In this document: positions 43,609 to 55,518 of the stretch, piece after piece | How positions within the stretch are numbered: position 1 is the first letter of the stretch | Layout of the letters: every line of letters starts with the position of its first letter | DNA from: CAVYEM01 sp963767635 | GTDB lineage: Bacteria; Vulcanimicrobiota; Vulcanimicrobiia; Vulcanimicrobiales; Vulcanimicrobiaceae | DNA: 64,000 nt | Direction of reading: 5' to 3' | Assembly (NCBI GenBank): GCA_963767635.1 | Contig: CAVYEM010000001.1 | Location: 682,001 to 746,000 of the forward strand | Position numbers and translations under genes: made by a program | The notes under the pieces: generated by a model | The model's database searches: none | Seen by the model: only the letters and a program-made list of their open reading frames with translations | What the model was told of the DNA's origin: nothing

Positions 43609-43704
43609 TGCCAGAATTTGTGCTTTTGGCATAAATTGTGGCAGGTGCTTGCCAAAATTTCCGGGCTTGTCATGTGGCGTTTTTCTATAGTATAATGCCA
43701 CAAA
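43609..43704 (+). promoter_or_regulatory. abiE promoter with repeated TGCCA/TGGCA half-sites
   Basis: TTGTCA (43667-43672), 18 bases, TATAAT (43691-43696) form a near-consensus promoter. Its start would fall at the ATG 43704, so the mRNA would be leaderless. Half-sites TGCCA (43609), TGGCA (43627), TGGCA (43639), TGCCA (43650) and TGCCA (43696) surround it. AbiEi proteins bind inverted repeats in their own promoter, so these are operator candidates. Confidence 0.6.
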
Positions 43705-44336
43705 TGGCGGCTAAAACGGCGGCTGAGGCGGTCCGGCAGTACGTCCAGCGTCTCCAGCCAGGGACGGTCTTCACTCCGGCTGAGCTTGTCCATGAGCGTC
43801 TCGGCTCCGATCGGGCTGTCCGCGAGACCCTGCGGCGCATGGTTGCGGACGGCGCGGTTCGGCGTCTGTCGAAGGGGTACTACGACGTCCCCAAGACTAA
43901 CCCACGGATCGGCGTTCTCAGCCCGACGCCCGAAGCGATCATCGCCGCGCACGCCAGAAAGACTGGCGCGACGATCGAGCGGCCCGAACTCGATGCCGCA
44001 AACAGGCTCGGCCTCACGACACAGGTTGTCGCTCGGCCCGTTTATCGTACCAACCTGTTCCCGCGCGAACTCAAGATCGGCGGGCAGACGATTCGGCTTC
44101 AAACGGCCGGCCCGCGTTCACTCGCGCGCGATACGAACCCGGCAGAACTCGTCATCGACGCGCTTCAGGCGATCGGCAAAGCCCACGTCACCGAACGTGA
44201 AGTCGCGAAGGTGCGCGAGTTCGTGCACGAGCAGGGGCTTGAGAAGAAGCTCCGACAACGGGCGCGTCGCGCTCCGTCTTGGATGCTCCCGATAATTGAC
44301 GAGATTCTTTCGGAAGATCACGACGCGGATGGATAG
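43704..44336 (+). CDS. abiEi: AbiEi-type antitoxin (type IV toxin-antitoxin)
   Basis: The N-terminal winged helix (AEAVRQYVQRLQPGTVFTPA, ETLRRMVADGAVRRLSKGYY) and the C-terminal antitoxin domain (VARPVYRTNLFPRELKIGGQ, LVIDALQAIGKAHVTEREVA) match the AbiEi/DUF6088 group. About 210 residues. I prefer ATG 43704 or 43695 over 43638 because both fit the promoter. Its stop overlaps the toxin start (ATG 44329). It represses the operon and neutralises AbiEii by keeping it inactive, without stable complex formation in studied cases. Confidence 0.8.
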   Translation: MAAKTAAEAVRQYVQRLQPGTVFTPAELVHERLGSDRAVRETLRRMVADGAVRRLSKGYYDVPKTNPRIGVLSPTPEAIIAAHARKTGATIERPELDAANRLGLTTQVVARPVYRTNLFPRELKIGGQTIRLQTAGPRSLARDTNPAELVIDALQAIGKAHVTEREVAKVREFVHEQGLEKKLRQRARRAPSWMLPIIDEILSEDHDADG

Positions 44337-45330
44337 ATTCGCCCGTTTCTCCGCACAAGAGCGCCGAGAGATTATCCAGGAACGCGCAAGTCAGATGCAC
44401 GTTGATTTCACGATTGTCGAAAAAGATTTCTGGGTCTGCTGGACGCTTAAGTCACTCTTCGCGCTCCCTTCCGGGAATCCGGCGATGACGTTCAAGGGCG
44501 GAACGTCTCTTTCGAAAGCTTATGGATTGATCGATCGGTTTTCGGAAGATATCGACGTTGTTACCGATCTGCATTTCTTCATCGCAAAGGGACTTTCGGA
44601 TCCAGAAGAGCCGGGCATCAGCAATACGCAGCGCGAGAAGCGCATGGAGCAACTTGATGCAGCCTGCGTCGCCTACATCGGCGAGCAGCTGCTATCGACA
44701 CTGCGATCCCAGTTTGCAGCGCGACTAGACCTCAGCGAAGAATGGGCGCTAGTTCTCGATCTCGACCGATCCGAATACCTTGCTCTTCCGGTACCCGAAG
44801 AGCGATCCAGAGATGACGTACGGTTACCTTCGCGATACCGTGAAAATCGAACTCGGATGGCGTGCAAGAACGGCGCCGTCCGAGTTCAAAATCATTGCGC
44901 CGTATCTGGCCGAGATACCGATGCTTCTTGAAGAGCCGCAAATCGTTGGTAATGTTCTGGTTCCAGACCGGACCTTCTGGGAGAAGGTTACCGCTCTACA
45001 TGCCGAGAGTTTTCGAGCGAAGCCCAAACAATTTTTCTCGCGCCATTACTCGGACGTCGCTGCGATGCTTCGTACGAGGATCGGGCAAGACGCCTCTCGC
45101 GACCTGGCGATGCTCGAAGACGTGCGCGTCTTCAAGGATATTTACTATCACGCGGCGTGGGCGCGTTATGACCTTGCAAAGCCAGGAACGCTTGTGGTCG
45201 TCCCTGATGAGAATCGACACGTGAGCTCGCAATCGATTATCGGAACATGCGGCAGATGTTCCTGAGCGATCCGCCCTCTTTCGAGCAGGTGCTCGGACAA
45301 CTCCCAGCTTTTGAGCGTGAGGTGAATAGC
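44329..45330 (+). CDS. abiEii: AbiEii-type nucleotidyltransferase toxin, frame-disrupted
   Basis: The nucleotidyltransferase motifs are present: VEKDFWVCWTLKSLF, FKGGTSLSKAYGLIDRFSED (GG-S motif), then DIDVV (Asp pair). After a shift near 44790 follow IKIELGWRARTAPSEFKI-like text and FWEKVTALHAESFRAKPKQF, RHYSDVAAML. After another near 45215 comes NMRQMFLSDPPSFEQVLGQL. The end lies near 45330 but merges into the next ORF, so it is approximate. Members transfer nucleotides onto targets such as tRNA and cause growth arrest during phage infection. Confidence 0.75.
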
Positions 45331-45363
45331 GAGAGTGGGTGCAGTGCTACGGTATCCATCGAC

Positions 45364-46249
45364 ATGACGACGGGTGCGTTTTCTTGGGCCACGAGCCTGT
45401 CCGAGGAGAACCGCCTCTACGTTGTTGACCTGGCTGAGGATATGCTCGGGCAGCTCGAGCTCGGCGTGCGCGAGCCGTCTATCCGGCTCTGGAACCAGGT
45501 CATCAAGTACCCACAACTTCATCCCGGCGACGGCATACAAATACGTCAGAACTATATGGAGCATCGCTATCGAACGGCACAGCTTCTGGAGCGACATGGA
45601 ATCGTCAGCAACGTAGATGTCCCGCGCGGGCAGAGCGGCTATGATGTCGTAATGAATTTTCGTGGCGACGCGGATCATGTGTGCGCGCTCCTAGCCGCGG
45701 TCAAGAATTCCTTTCCGCAGCCGAAGGCGTCAACTTCACGACTTCCGCCACCCCATACTGGAAGCGCTTCGCCAGCGAATTCTTTGCCTTCGTCCTCGGC
45801 ATCGTGTTGGCGCTGGCCGTCGATCGATCATGGCTCTATGTCGCATTGGCTATCTTCCCGCTGATCGGCCTTCTTCGCGCAATGCGCATTATTCCAAGCT
45901 GGACTGGTGTGTGGAAAACTGTGGTTGACCTTGCCGTGGTTCTCGGCGCCATCGCGGACTGTCGCGCAATTCTTGCTCGATGCCGCACGCCGAGGTCAGT
46001 AGCCGTGGCAGTTCACATTGTCTTAGGCGTCGAGCGGGATGAGTCAAAAGTCCCGGTATCGCAAGCAGCCTGGGTTATGAGGTTGTTTGCTCGGTCGCTG
46101 AGAATATTGCCCCACAGGCTCGGCATGCGAAGTACGGCACTCTCCCGAGATGCCCTAAAGCCATGCCTGGCCCGTCGCATGCGGGGCAAGCGTTCGAGTT
46201 CGTTCCATTTCATCGTTCACGCGCTTTCCATCACGACAAGGCGACAAAA
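45364..46249 (+). CDS. Hypothetical protein with two membrane helices, strongly frame-disrupted
   Basis: ATG 45364 lies in the same frame as the AbiEii tail. The N-terminal part (SLSEENRLYVVDLAEDMLGQ, LHPGDGIQIRQNYMEHRYRT) looks like a helical cytoplasmic domain. After a shift near 45690 come two hydrophobic segments (FFAFVLGIVLALAVDRSWLY, VALAIFPLIGLLRAM). The last 200 bases read as protein (KYGTLPRCPKAMPG, FEFVPFHRSR) only after further shifts. Nothing known matches. It may be an effector of the neighbouring defence genes. Confidence 0.35.
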
Positions 46250-46270
46250 TGACAAGAGGGTGTGCCAAGA

Positions 46271-49268
46271 ATGGATGATCGGTTCTTCTCGGAGCCGATT
46301 CTCAACTCGCCGTACGACTATCCGGGTCGGCATTGGGAACTCGACAACGGTCAACCAACGGGCGCGATCGCGGAAGGTCGCCGTACAGCGAGCTTCATTA
46401 CACCGATCCCCGCAGCAAAGAAGAAGACGAAGGGGCAGGCGGCGCTTCCGCTCGGCGCGGACGACGGCGACGATCAGCAGTATCTCCTCGCCTCGACGAT
46501 CAACGACATTCGCGCTCGTGTCGACGAGTGGCGATCGCGCCCGAATCCTGCGACGTGGGGTGTGACACCGGAGACGCAGCGTCTTCTCCAGCATTGGCGC
46601 TCGTACAACTTCAGCGGTGCGCGCCCGTTCTTCTGTCAGGTTGAAGCTGTCGAGACGGCGATCTGGCTCACGGAGGTCGCGCCGCAAGAAGGCGCTCGCG
46701 GGAAGAGCGTTCTTGATGGCCTTGCCAAGACGAACGCCGAGGCGAACCCCGAGCTGATGCGCATGGCGCTAAAACTCGCGACCGGCGCCGGGAAAACGAC
46801 GGTGATGGCGATGCTCATCACCTGGCAGACGATCAACGCGGTACGTCATCCGCAGAGCAAGCGCTTCACGCGCGGGTTTCTCGTTGTTGCGCCCGGCCTG
46901 ACGATCAAGGACCGTTTGCGCGTGCTGAAGCCGAACGATCCAGATAGCTATTACAAGACGCGCGAACTCGTGCCGGCGGACCTCTTGGTGGAACTCGGCC
47001 AGGCGGAGATCGTCGTTACGAACTACCACGCTTTCAAGTTGCGCGAGCGACTTGAATTATCGAAAGGCGGTCGCGCCTTACTGCAAGGGCGCGGTGAGGC
47101 GCTGAATACGCTCGAAACCGAAGGGCAAATGCTTCAACGCGTCATGCCGGAGCTTATGGGTCTGAAGAATATCCTCGTCCTCAACGATGAGGCACATCAC
47201 TGCTATCGAGAAAAGCCAAACGCTGATCCCGAAGACCTCAAGGGCGAAGAGCTAAAGGAAGCGGAGAAAAACGCGGAGGCTGCGCGCGTCTGGATATCCG
47301 GCCTTGAGATCGTGAACCGAAAACTCGGCGTACAGCGCGTCATCGACCTCTCCGCGACGCCGTTCTTCCTGAGCGGCTCCGGTTACCGGGAAGGCACGCT
47401 CTTTCCCTGGACGGTGAGTGACTTCTCACTCATGGACGCGATCGAATGCGGGATCGTGAAACTGCCGCGCGTTCCGATCACCGACAATCTGCCGAGTGGT
47501 GAGATGCCGATGTTCCGGAACCTTTGGGAACATATCGGAAAGAAACTCCCCAAGAAGAATGTGAAGGCGGCAGGGCAACTCGATCCGCAAAGCCTTCCGC
47601 CCCAGCTCGTAACGGCTCTTAGCGCACTCTACGGGCATTATGCGCAGACGTACCAGGCCTGGGCCGATGCCGGCATCCGCTGTGCCCCCGTGCTTCATCA
47701 TCGTCTGCAATAACACGGCAACGTCAAAGCTGGTGTATGACTTCGTCTCCGGCTACACGCGCGAAACTGCGGACGGCTCCGAAACATTCCATAACGGCCG
47801 CTTCGAGCTGTTTCGTAACTACAGCGAACACGGCGAACCGCTTGATCGTCCAAACACGCTGTTGATCGACAGCGAACAGCTTGAATCGGGCGAACTCGAT
47901 GACAATTTCCGTAAGGCGGCAGCGCCGGAGATCGAACGGTTTCGGCGCGAGATCGTTGAGCGCAGCGGCGATCAGACGAGCCGGTGATAAGACTTGATGA
48001 CGTAACGCTCCTGCGCGAGGTGATGAACACCGTCGGCAAGGAAGGGCGGCTCGGCGGATCCATTCGCTGCGTCGTTTCCGTGTCGATGCTCACCGAGGGG
48101 TGGGACGCGAATACCGTGACACACGTTCTCGGCGTCCGCGCCTTCGGGACGCAATTGCTGTGCGAGCAGGTCATCGGCCGTGCACTCCGCCGGCAATCCT
48201 ACGACCTGAACGACGATGGGCGTTTCAACGTCGAGTACGCCGACGTGCTCGGCGTGCCGTTCGACTTCACGGCGAAGCCTGTGCCGGCGCCGGTTCAGCG
48301 GCCCAAGAAGATCTTCCACGTGCATGCGATTAGTCCCGACCGCGATGCTCTTGCAATCCGGTTCCCGCGCGTCGCGGGCTACCGGATCGAACTTCCTACG
48401 GAACGTTTCGACGCGCCAATTTACTTCGGATTCCGTGCTTTCGCTAACGCCAGAACTGATCGGGCCAACGGAGACGCTAAATGCTGGCATCATGGGTGAA
48501 CAAGCAAGCCTTAATCTCAAATACACGGCCGACGAGCGCCCCTCACAAATCGTCTTCGAGCTGACGAGCTATCTGATGCAAAACAAGTGGGAGCCCGGAA
48601 AGGGGCCGCAACTCCATCTGTTCGGTCAGTTCAAGCGGATCGTGCGCCAGTGGCTCGACTCGTGCCTCGAATGCAAGGGCGGTACATTTCCCGCTCAGCT
48701 TGGATACGCGACGATCGCGGATATGGCGTGCGATCGAATCATAGCCGCAATCGTTCGCAGCCAAGTTGGCGAGAAGCGACCTAAGGTCGTCCTCGATCCC
48801 TACGCGCCAGAGGGCTCGACGGCAACCGTTAATTTTTACACATCTAAAGATTCATACGAGACCGATCCGCGGCGTTCGCATCTCAACTATGCGGTCCTTG
48901 ACAGTGGGTGGGAAGGCGAATTCTGCCGCGTCGTCGAGGAGCATCCCCTCGTTCGTGCATACGTGAAGAACCAAGGCATGGGATTTGAAGTACCTTATCG
49001 CCTCGGTTCAGAGATGAAGCGCTACATCCCGGATTTCATCGTGCGGATTGATGACGGTCATGGCGAAAACGATCTGCTTAATCTCGTTGCCGAGGTCAAA
49101 GGCTACCGTCGCGAGGACGCTAAGGAGAAGAAGAGCACGATGGAGACCTACTGGATTCCGGGCGTCAATACACTCGGCACATACGGCCGATGGGCGTTCG
49201 CGGAGTTTCGGGAGGTCTTCGAGATACGGACGGAGCTGAGATCGCGTGATCGACACGCTGCGTCATGA
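46271..49268 (+). CDS. Type III-like restriction enzyme (BPTD_3080-type helicase-nuclease), frame-disrupted
   Basis: ATG 46271 is chosen for the family-like start MDDRFFSEPILNSPYDYPGR. The SF2 translocase has Walker A LATGAGKTTVMAML, DEAH box VLNDEAHHCY, motif III DLSATPFF and motif V/VI MLTEGWDANTVTHVL, QVIGRALRR. The C-terminal nuclease shows YIPDFIVRI...LVAEVKGYR, a PD-(D/E)xK pattern. Shifts lie near 47690, 47985 and 48410. The full length is close to 1000 residues. It acts with the methyltransferase that follows, cutting unmodified DNA. Confidence 0.8.
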
Positions 49269-49290
49269 ATGTTGCGAGTGCGTAGCGACG

Positions 49291-52129
49291 ATGGCGAAGA
49301 GAAGCGCAAGCGCTCCCGAAGAACGTCGAAACATTCAAGCATGACGAGGCGACGCGCAAGAATATCCCCACCGCGGAGTACGAAGCGCTCGTGCAGGAGC
49401 GCGAGAAAGACTCCGATTCGCGTAGCGTACGAACGCCGCAATCGCGACCTTGACCCGCAGCTGGTATGGCGCGGTAAGGATGTGCAGGACGAATCCGATC
49501 TCGTCGTGAGCGCGGCTCCGCTCTACATCCAGGAGAAGGTACATCCGAAGGCACTGATCGACGATCTGCTGCGCGAGACCCGTGAGCGCGAGCACGATGC
49601 GGGCCAAATCATGCCGGACCTCTTCTCGGACTTCAACGGGATTCCGAAGGGTGTCGACAAGACCGAGTTCTATCAGCACGATCAAAATTGGTCGAACCGC
49701 ATGATCCTCGGCGACTCGCTGCAGGTAATGGCGAGTCTCGCTGAGCGCGAAGGGCTCCGCGGGCAAGGTGCAGTGCATCTATCATTGATCCGCCGTATGG
49801 CATCAAGTTCAACTAGCAATTTTCAATGGAGCACGACAAGCCGAGATGTCAAGGATGGAAACGCTGCGCATATCACGCGAGAGCCGGAACAGGTAAAAGC
49901 GTTCCGTGACACGTGGCGCGACGGAGTCCACTCGTATCTCACGTATCTGCGTGATCGCCTAACCGTGGCGCGGGATCTCCTAGCGGAAACAGGTTCGGTT
50001 TTCGTGCAAATCGGCGACGAAAACGTGCATCGTGTGCGAGCGGTGATGGACGAGGTGTTCGGGGAGGACGAATTTCGTAGCGCTAATTCCGTTTAAGAAA
50101 ACGACCGGAGCCGGAGCCTCTCAGGCGGACAGAAGTTCTGGCGAGCGTCGTTGACTTTATCCTCTGGTATGCGCGAGATGTTCGCAGCATAAAATATCGG
50201 CAGTTATATCGAGAAAGGTAGCTCGGAGCGACGAGGGTGGCGGCCAATACACTCAGCATTGAAGAGGCAAACGGTTATCGCCGACGAGTGACTGAGCAAG
50301 ATCTGACTGACCAGCCACCGACGGGTCGCGCATTTTTCGTGGTGACCAACTGACGCAGTCAAGCGCGCGCGGGCGACATCCAATTTTTTGCTTTCGAGTT
50401 CGCCGGAAGGACGTTTTCGCCGAAGAAAAGCGGCATGGAAAACAGATGCGATCGGGATGAACCGTTTGCTTCAGTCGAATCGGCTGTCATCGCGATGGGC
50501 AATACGCTATGTTACGTCCGCTATATTAATGACTTTCCAGCCATTCCACTAAACAACATGTGGGACGATACAGTCACATCGGGTTTCGGGACGCCGAAGA
50601 CTCTATGTCGTTCAAACAAATCCGCGAAGGTAATTGAGCGTTGCGTGCTCATGGCGACCGATCCAGGAGACCTGGTTCTCGATCCGACTTGCGGGTCCGG
50701 GACGACCGCATCCGTCGCGGAGCAATGGGGGCGCCGCTGGATAACGATCGATACCTCGCGCGTGGCCTTGCGCTTGCGCGCGCCCGATCATGGGCGCACG
50801 ATATCCGTTCTATCTCTCGCAGATTCCCGCGAAGGGCAGCTGAAAGAGGCCGAGCTCACGCGCTCGTGCGCCCTCAGTGCGACTCCGCATGGTGATATCC
50901 GCACGGCTTCGTCTACGAGCGTGTGCCGCACATCACGCTTGAAGTCCATCGCGAACAACACCGAGATCGACGTCATCTGGGAAAGTGGCAGGCGGTACTG
51001 GAGCCGCTGCGCGATCGCTAAATAAGCCGCTGCTCGAGAAGAACTGGGAAGAGTGGGAGATTCCGCGCGATGCCGATCCATCATGGTCTGCAGCTGCGAA
51101 AGAGGCTGCACGCCGAGTGGTGGAAGCGCGCATCGAGCGGCAGAAGGAGATCGACGCGTCGATCGCCGCAAAGGCCGAATTCGAATACCTCTACGACAAG
51201 CCGTACGAGGACAAGAAGACCGTGCGCGTCGCCGGGCCATTCACTGTCGAGAGCCTGGACCCGCACCGTATTCTTGGCGTTGATGAGAACGACGAGCTGA
51301 TCGATCCGCTCGACAGGAAGCCGGGGAATCAGGACGCGGATCAGAGCTTCGTTTGCAGATGATCCTGGAGATCCTAAAGATCGCCGGCGTGCAGCAAGCG
51401 CACAAAGAAGACAAGATCGCGTTCACCGCCTAACGCCGTGGCAGGGCGATCTCATCTGCGCCGACGGGCGGTACATCGAAGGCGACTGGCAAGGACGAGA
51501 AGCAACGGCGCGCCGCGATCTTCATTGGTCCGGAGTTCGGAACGGTCACGCGCGCCCGATCTCGTCGAGGCCGCGCGCGAAGCGGCCGAGAGCGGCTTCG
51601 ACGTGCTGATCGCCTGCGCGTTCAACTACGAGGCGTACGCGACCGAGTTCAACAGCTCGGTCAGTTTGCGCGTGCTAAAGGCGCGCATGAACGCCGACCT
51701 CCACATGGCCGACGACTTGAAGAACACGGGCAAGGGGAATCTGTTCGTCATTTTCGGCGAGCCGGATATCGATGTGCTCGATGCCGAGGACGACAAGTTG
51801 CGCGTGAAGATCAACGGCGTCGACGTCTTTCATCCGACCACGGGTGAGGTGCGCAGCGACGGCCCCGAGGGCATCGCCTGCTGGTTCATCGACACGGACT
51901 ACAACGAAGAGAGCTTCTTCGTCCGGCATGCATACTTTCTTGGGCGCCAACGATCCGTACGGCTCGCTCAAGACGACGCTAAAGGCCGAGATCGATGAGG
52001 AGGCCTGGGAGTCGCTGCACAGCGACATCTCGCGCGCCTTCCCGAAGCCGAAGTCCGGCCGAATCGCCGTGAAGGTGATCAATCATCTCGGCGACGAGGT
52101 GATGAAAGTCTTCAAGGTTGCCTGCGTGA
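49291..52129 (+). CDS. Site-specific DNA-methyltransferase (Mod subunit), heavily frame-disrupted
   Basis: Motif IV IDPPYGIKF (near 49785) comes before motif I LVLDPTCGSGTTA (near 50680), the beta-class order typical of type III Mod enzymes, which make N6-adenine. Recognisable parts also include RMILGDSLQVMASLAER, GNTLCYVRYINDFP, WITIDTSRVAL and the family C-terminus IAVKVINHLGDEVMKVFKV. At least ten shifts are needed, many between 50090 and 51600. That is far denser than outside the island, so real decay may add to sequence error. The end overlaps the helicase start (GTGA) after one shift. Confidence 0.75.
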
Positions 52130-54211
52130 AGTTCCTCATCGCTGACACCTTCACCGATAGTCTCGCGCGACTAACCGCCGAGGAACAGAAGACCGTCAAG
52201 ACAACCGCCTTCGACCTGCAGGCCAATCCCGAAGCACCCGAGTCTTCAGTTCCACAAGATCGACCAGGCGAAGGATCCGCGCTTCTGGTCCATGCGCGGG
52301 AATCTCGACCTCCGCCTCATCGTTCACAAAGACGGCGATGATCTTCTGGTCTGCTACGTCGACCATCACGACGACGCGTACGAATGGGCCGAGCGGCGGA
52401 AGATCGAAGTGCATCCGAAGACCGGTGCTGCCCAGCTCGTCGAGATTCGCGAGAGCGTCGAGAGATCGTCGTCCCGAAGTACGTCGAAGAGGAGCGCCCG
52501 CGCCGCACGAAGCCGACGCTCTTCGATCGCTTTCCGGACGATGAGCTGCTCGCGTTCGGCGTGCCGACTGGAGTGGCTTGACGACGTGCGCGATGGCGAC
52601 CGAAGAGACGATGTTCGAACTCTGCGATCACCTGCCGCGCGAGGCGGCGGAGGCGCTACTGGAGCTCGCGACGGGCGGCAAGCCCGCAGCCGCTGCGCCG
52701 GCGCCGGCGACGCCGATCCGTTCGAGCATCCCGATGCGCAGCGGCGTTTCCGCGTGATGAGCAACGTCGAAGAGCTTGAGCGCGCTCTCGACTCGCCATG
52801 GGACAAGTGGACGGTCTTCCTTCATCCCGCGCAGCGAGCGCTCGTCGAGCGCAGCTTTGCCGGGCCGGCGCGCGTCTCCGGGTCGGCTGGCACAGGGAAA
52901 ACGATCGTCGCGCTGCACCGCGCGGTATTTCTCGCTCGACGCGATCCCGGAGACGCGCGTGTTGCTCACGACGTTCTCCGATACACTCGCGAACGCGCTG
53001 CGGGTGAAGCTGCGGCGGCTGATCAGCAGCGAGCCGCGACTGGGCGAACGCATCGAGGTACACGCGCATCAACGCAATCGGTCGTCGACTCTACGAGCGC
53101 AACATCGGTCCGGTGAAGCTCGCGTCGCGAGATGAAGTTCGCGACGATGCTCCGCGAAGCGCGAAGCGCTGAGGGCGGCATCGCGCTTTTCGCCGCGTTC
53201 TTGCTCGCGGAATGGGAGCAGGTCGTCGATGCGTGGCAGCTCGATTCGTGGGAAGCCTATCGCGATGTCGCGCGGCTCGGCCGAAAGACGCGCCTATCCG
53301 AAGCGCAGCGCCGATCGCTGTGGGCGATCTTCGAACGTGTGCGCGGCGCGCTCGCGGAGCGCGGGCTGCTGACATGGCCGGCGCTCTTTCAGCGACTAGC
53401 GGATCGCTCGCGCGGACTCCGCGCGGCCGCCGTTCGATGCCGTGGTGGTTGACGAGGCGCAGGACGTCAGCATCACGCAGATGCGTTTTCTCGCAGCCAT
53501 GACGGGAGGGCGCGCAGAACGCGCTTGTTCTTCGCAGGCGATCTCGGACAGCGCATCTTTCAGCAGCCCTTCTCGTGGAAGGCGCTCGGCGTCGACGTGC
53601 GCGGGCGCTCTTCACGCTGAAGATCAACTACCGAACGTCGCACCAGATCCGGAGCTCAAGCCGATCGGCTGCTTGGACCCGGAGATCACAGACGTGGACG
53701 GCATCACGGAACGCCGCGACGGGACGGTTTCAATGTTCAACGGCCCTCCGCCGGAGATTCGGACGTTCGCGACGGAGGCGACGAGATTGCGCGCGTAAGC
53801 GATTGGCTTCGCGCGAGGGTCAGCGAGGGAGCGCGCCGCACGAGATCGCGATCTTCGTGCGATCCGATGCGCAGATTGACCGCGCGCGCGCGGCTGCGGA
53901 AGGCGCCGGACTTCCATTCAAGGTCCTCGACGAGTCGGTCGAGACGACGAGCGGCTACGCTTCGATCTGCACGATGCATCTCGCAAAGGGTTGGAGTTTC
54001 GCACGGTCGCGGTGATGGCGTGCGACGACGAAGTGATTCCGCTTCAGGAGCGCATCGAGGCCGTCGGCGACGAAGCCGATCTCGAAGAGGTCTACGCCAG
54101 CGAGCGGCATCTGCTTTACGTCGCCTGCACGCGAGCTCGGGACCATCTGCTCGTGACGGCGTGGAGCCCGCCTCAGAGTTTCTCGACGACCTGACAGTCT
54201 CGCGGCGTTAA
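52126..54211 (+). CDS. UvrD/Rep-like helicase with N-terminal RelE/ParE-type domain, frame-disrupted
   Basis: Residues 1-95 resemble a RelE/ParE toxin: FHKIDQAKDPRFWSMRGN, LDLRLIVHKDGDDLLVCYVD, HHDDAYEWAERRK. The rest is an SF1A helicase: Q-motif LHPAQRALVERSFAGP, Walker A VSGSAGTGKTIVALHRAV, Walker B DAVVVDEAQDVSITQMRFLA, motif V CTMHLAKGLEF and motif VI LLYVACTRARDHLLVTAWSP. Several shifts (about 52240, 52465, 52570, 52950, 53060, 53490-53620, 53990) break it. The TAA stop at 54209-54211 sits in the target duplication of the IS element that follows. It is coupled to the Mod gene, as an accessory of the restriction locus. Confidence 0.75.
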
Positions 54212-54283
54212 AATAAGAGGTCGGACCGAGTTTCGGGTAAATTTGCCAGCGCTGCCTCGTAAGCGGGGCTCGGAAATAGGAGC

Positions 54284-54325
54284 GGCGTAGTCTCCGGATT
54301 GCTAACATCCAAAGGAGACTACGCC
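54284..54325 (+). promoter_or_regulatory. Hairpin masking the transposase ribosome site
   Basis: GGCGTAGTCTCC (54284-54295) is perfectly complementary to GGAGACTACGCC (54314-54325), which contains the GGAG ribosome site directly before the GTG start at 54326. Read-through RNA would hide the start. This is a known way for insertion sequences to limit transposase. Confidence 0.6.
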
Positions 54326-55518
54326 GTGAAACAAGTCTACACCAACGTCGTTCCTCTTGCCAATTCCCCCACTGATCGACTTGCCGCACTCGAGGAGCAG
54401 TGCCGCACGAAGGTCGCCGAAGTGCTTCAGGCCTACCTGAACGCCGAAGCCGACGAACTCATCCGGCGAGAGCGCTATGAACGCATCGAAAAGGGCGCTC
54501 AGGCTCTGTATCGCAATGGCCACGATCCGGAACGGCTGATCACCACGCCCGCCGGCGCGATTCCGATTCGTCGGCCGCGCGTGCGCGGAACGACCTACGA
54601 ATCGGCCGTCTTGCCAAAGCACGCTCGGCGACTTCCAAGTTTGGACCGCACCTTTCACAAACTCTGGCTGGAAGGGCTCTCGCAGCGCGACTTCGAGCCG
54701 GCGTTGCGGGCTTTGCTCGGTGAAGCGGCACCGCTCTCGGCCTCGACGATCACGCGCGTCAACACGCAGTTCCGCGATGAGTTCGACGTATGGAAAACGC
54801 GCCGACTCGATCACGAGCACTACGTGTATACCTGGGTGGACGGAGTCCACCTAGGCGCCGGTCCAGCCGACGAACGCCGCGTGATTCTGGTTGTGATGGG
54901 TGCGGACGCGCAAGGCGAAAAGCACCTCGTCTCACTGACGAAGCCATGAGCGAAAGCGAGATGAGTTGGCGCGAAATCTTGCACGATCTCAAAGCGCGAG
55001 GCCTTCGTTCGCCGCGCTTGGCCGTGGCGGACGGCGCCAACGGATTCTGGGCGGCGCTCTCGGCGGAGTATCCCGAGGCGGCGCAGCAGCGTTGCTGGCT
55101 GCATAAAATTCGCAACGTACTCGACAAGGTTCCCGAAAAACTCAAAGGCTGAGACGCACCGAAAACTGCGCGAGATTGCAATTCGACGACCCGTGCTGAG
55201 GCGATGAGCAAGATCGACTCGCTCGCTCTTTCATTCTCAAAAGACTACCCGAAGGCGGCGGCTTGCGTTCGCGACGACGTGGACCGTATGCTCGCGTACT
55301 TCGCGTTCCCTAAAGCGAGTTGGAAGAGCTTGCGCACAACTAATCCGATCGAGTCGGTATTCTCTAGCGTGCGGATACGCACCAACGTAGCGAAACGATT
55401 GCGTAGCGGTGCGTCAGCGCTCTATCTCGTCTTCAAGTTGATCGAACGTTTATCAACGACATGGCGACGTATCGATGGTTATCAAACGATCACACTTGCT
55501 CAAGAGAACGCTGCATGA
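54326..55518 (+). CDS. IS256-family (Mutator-type) transposase, frame-disrupted
   Basis: The GTG at 54326 follows GGAG, giving VKQVYTNVVPLANSPTDRLA. The DDE residues are in YTWVDGVHLG, LAVADGANGFWAAL and TTNPIESVFSSVRIRTNVAK. A Mutator-type zinc-site region QQRCWLHKIRNVLDKVPEKL is present. A shift near 54945 and a stop near 55152, with a further shift before MSKIDSLALSF, break the frame. The insertion could be dead or misread. Confidence 0.85.
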
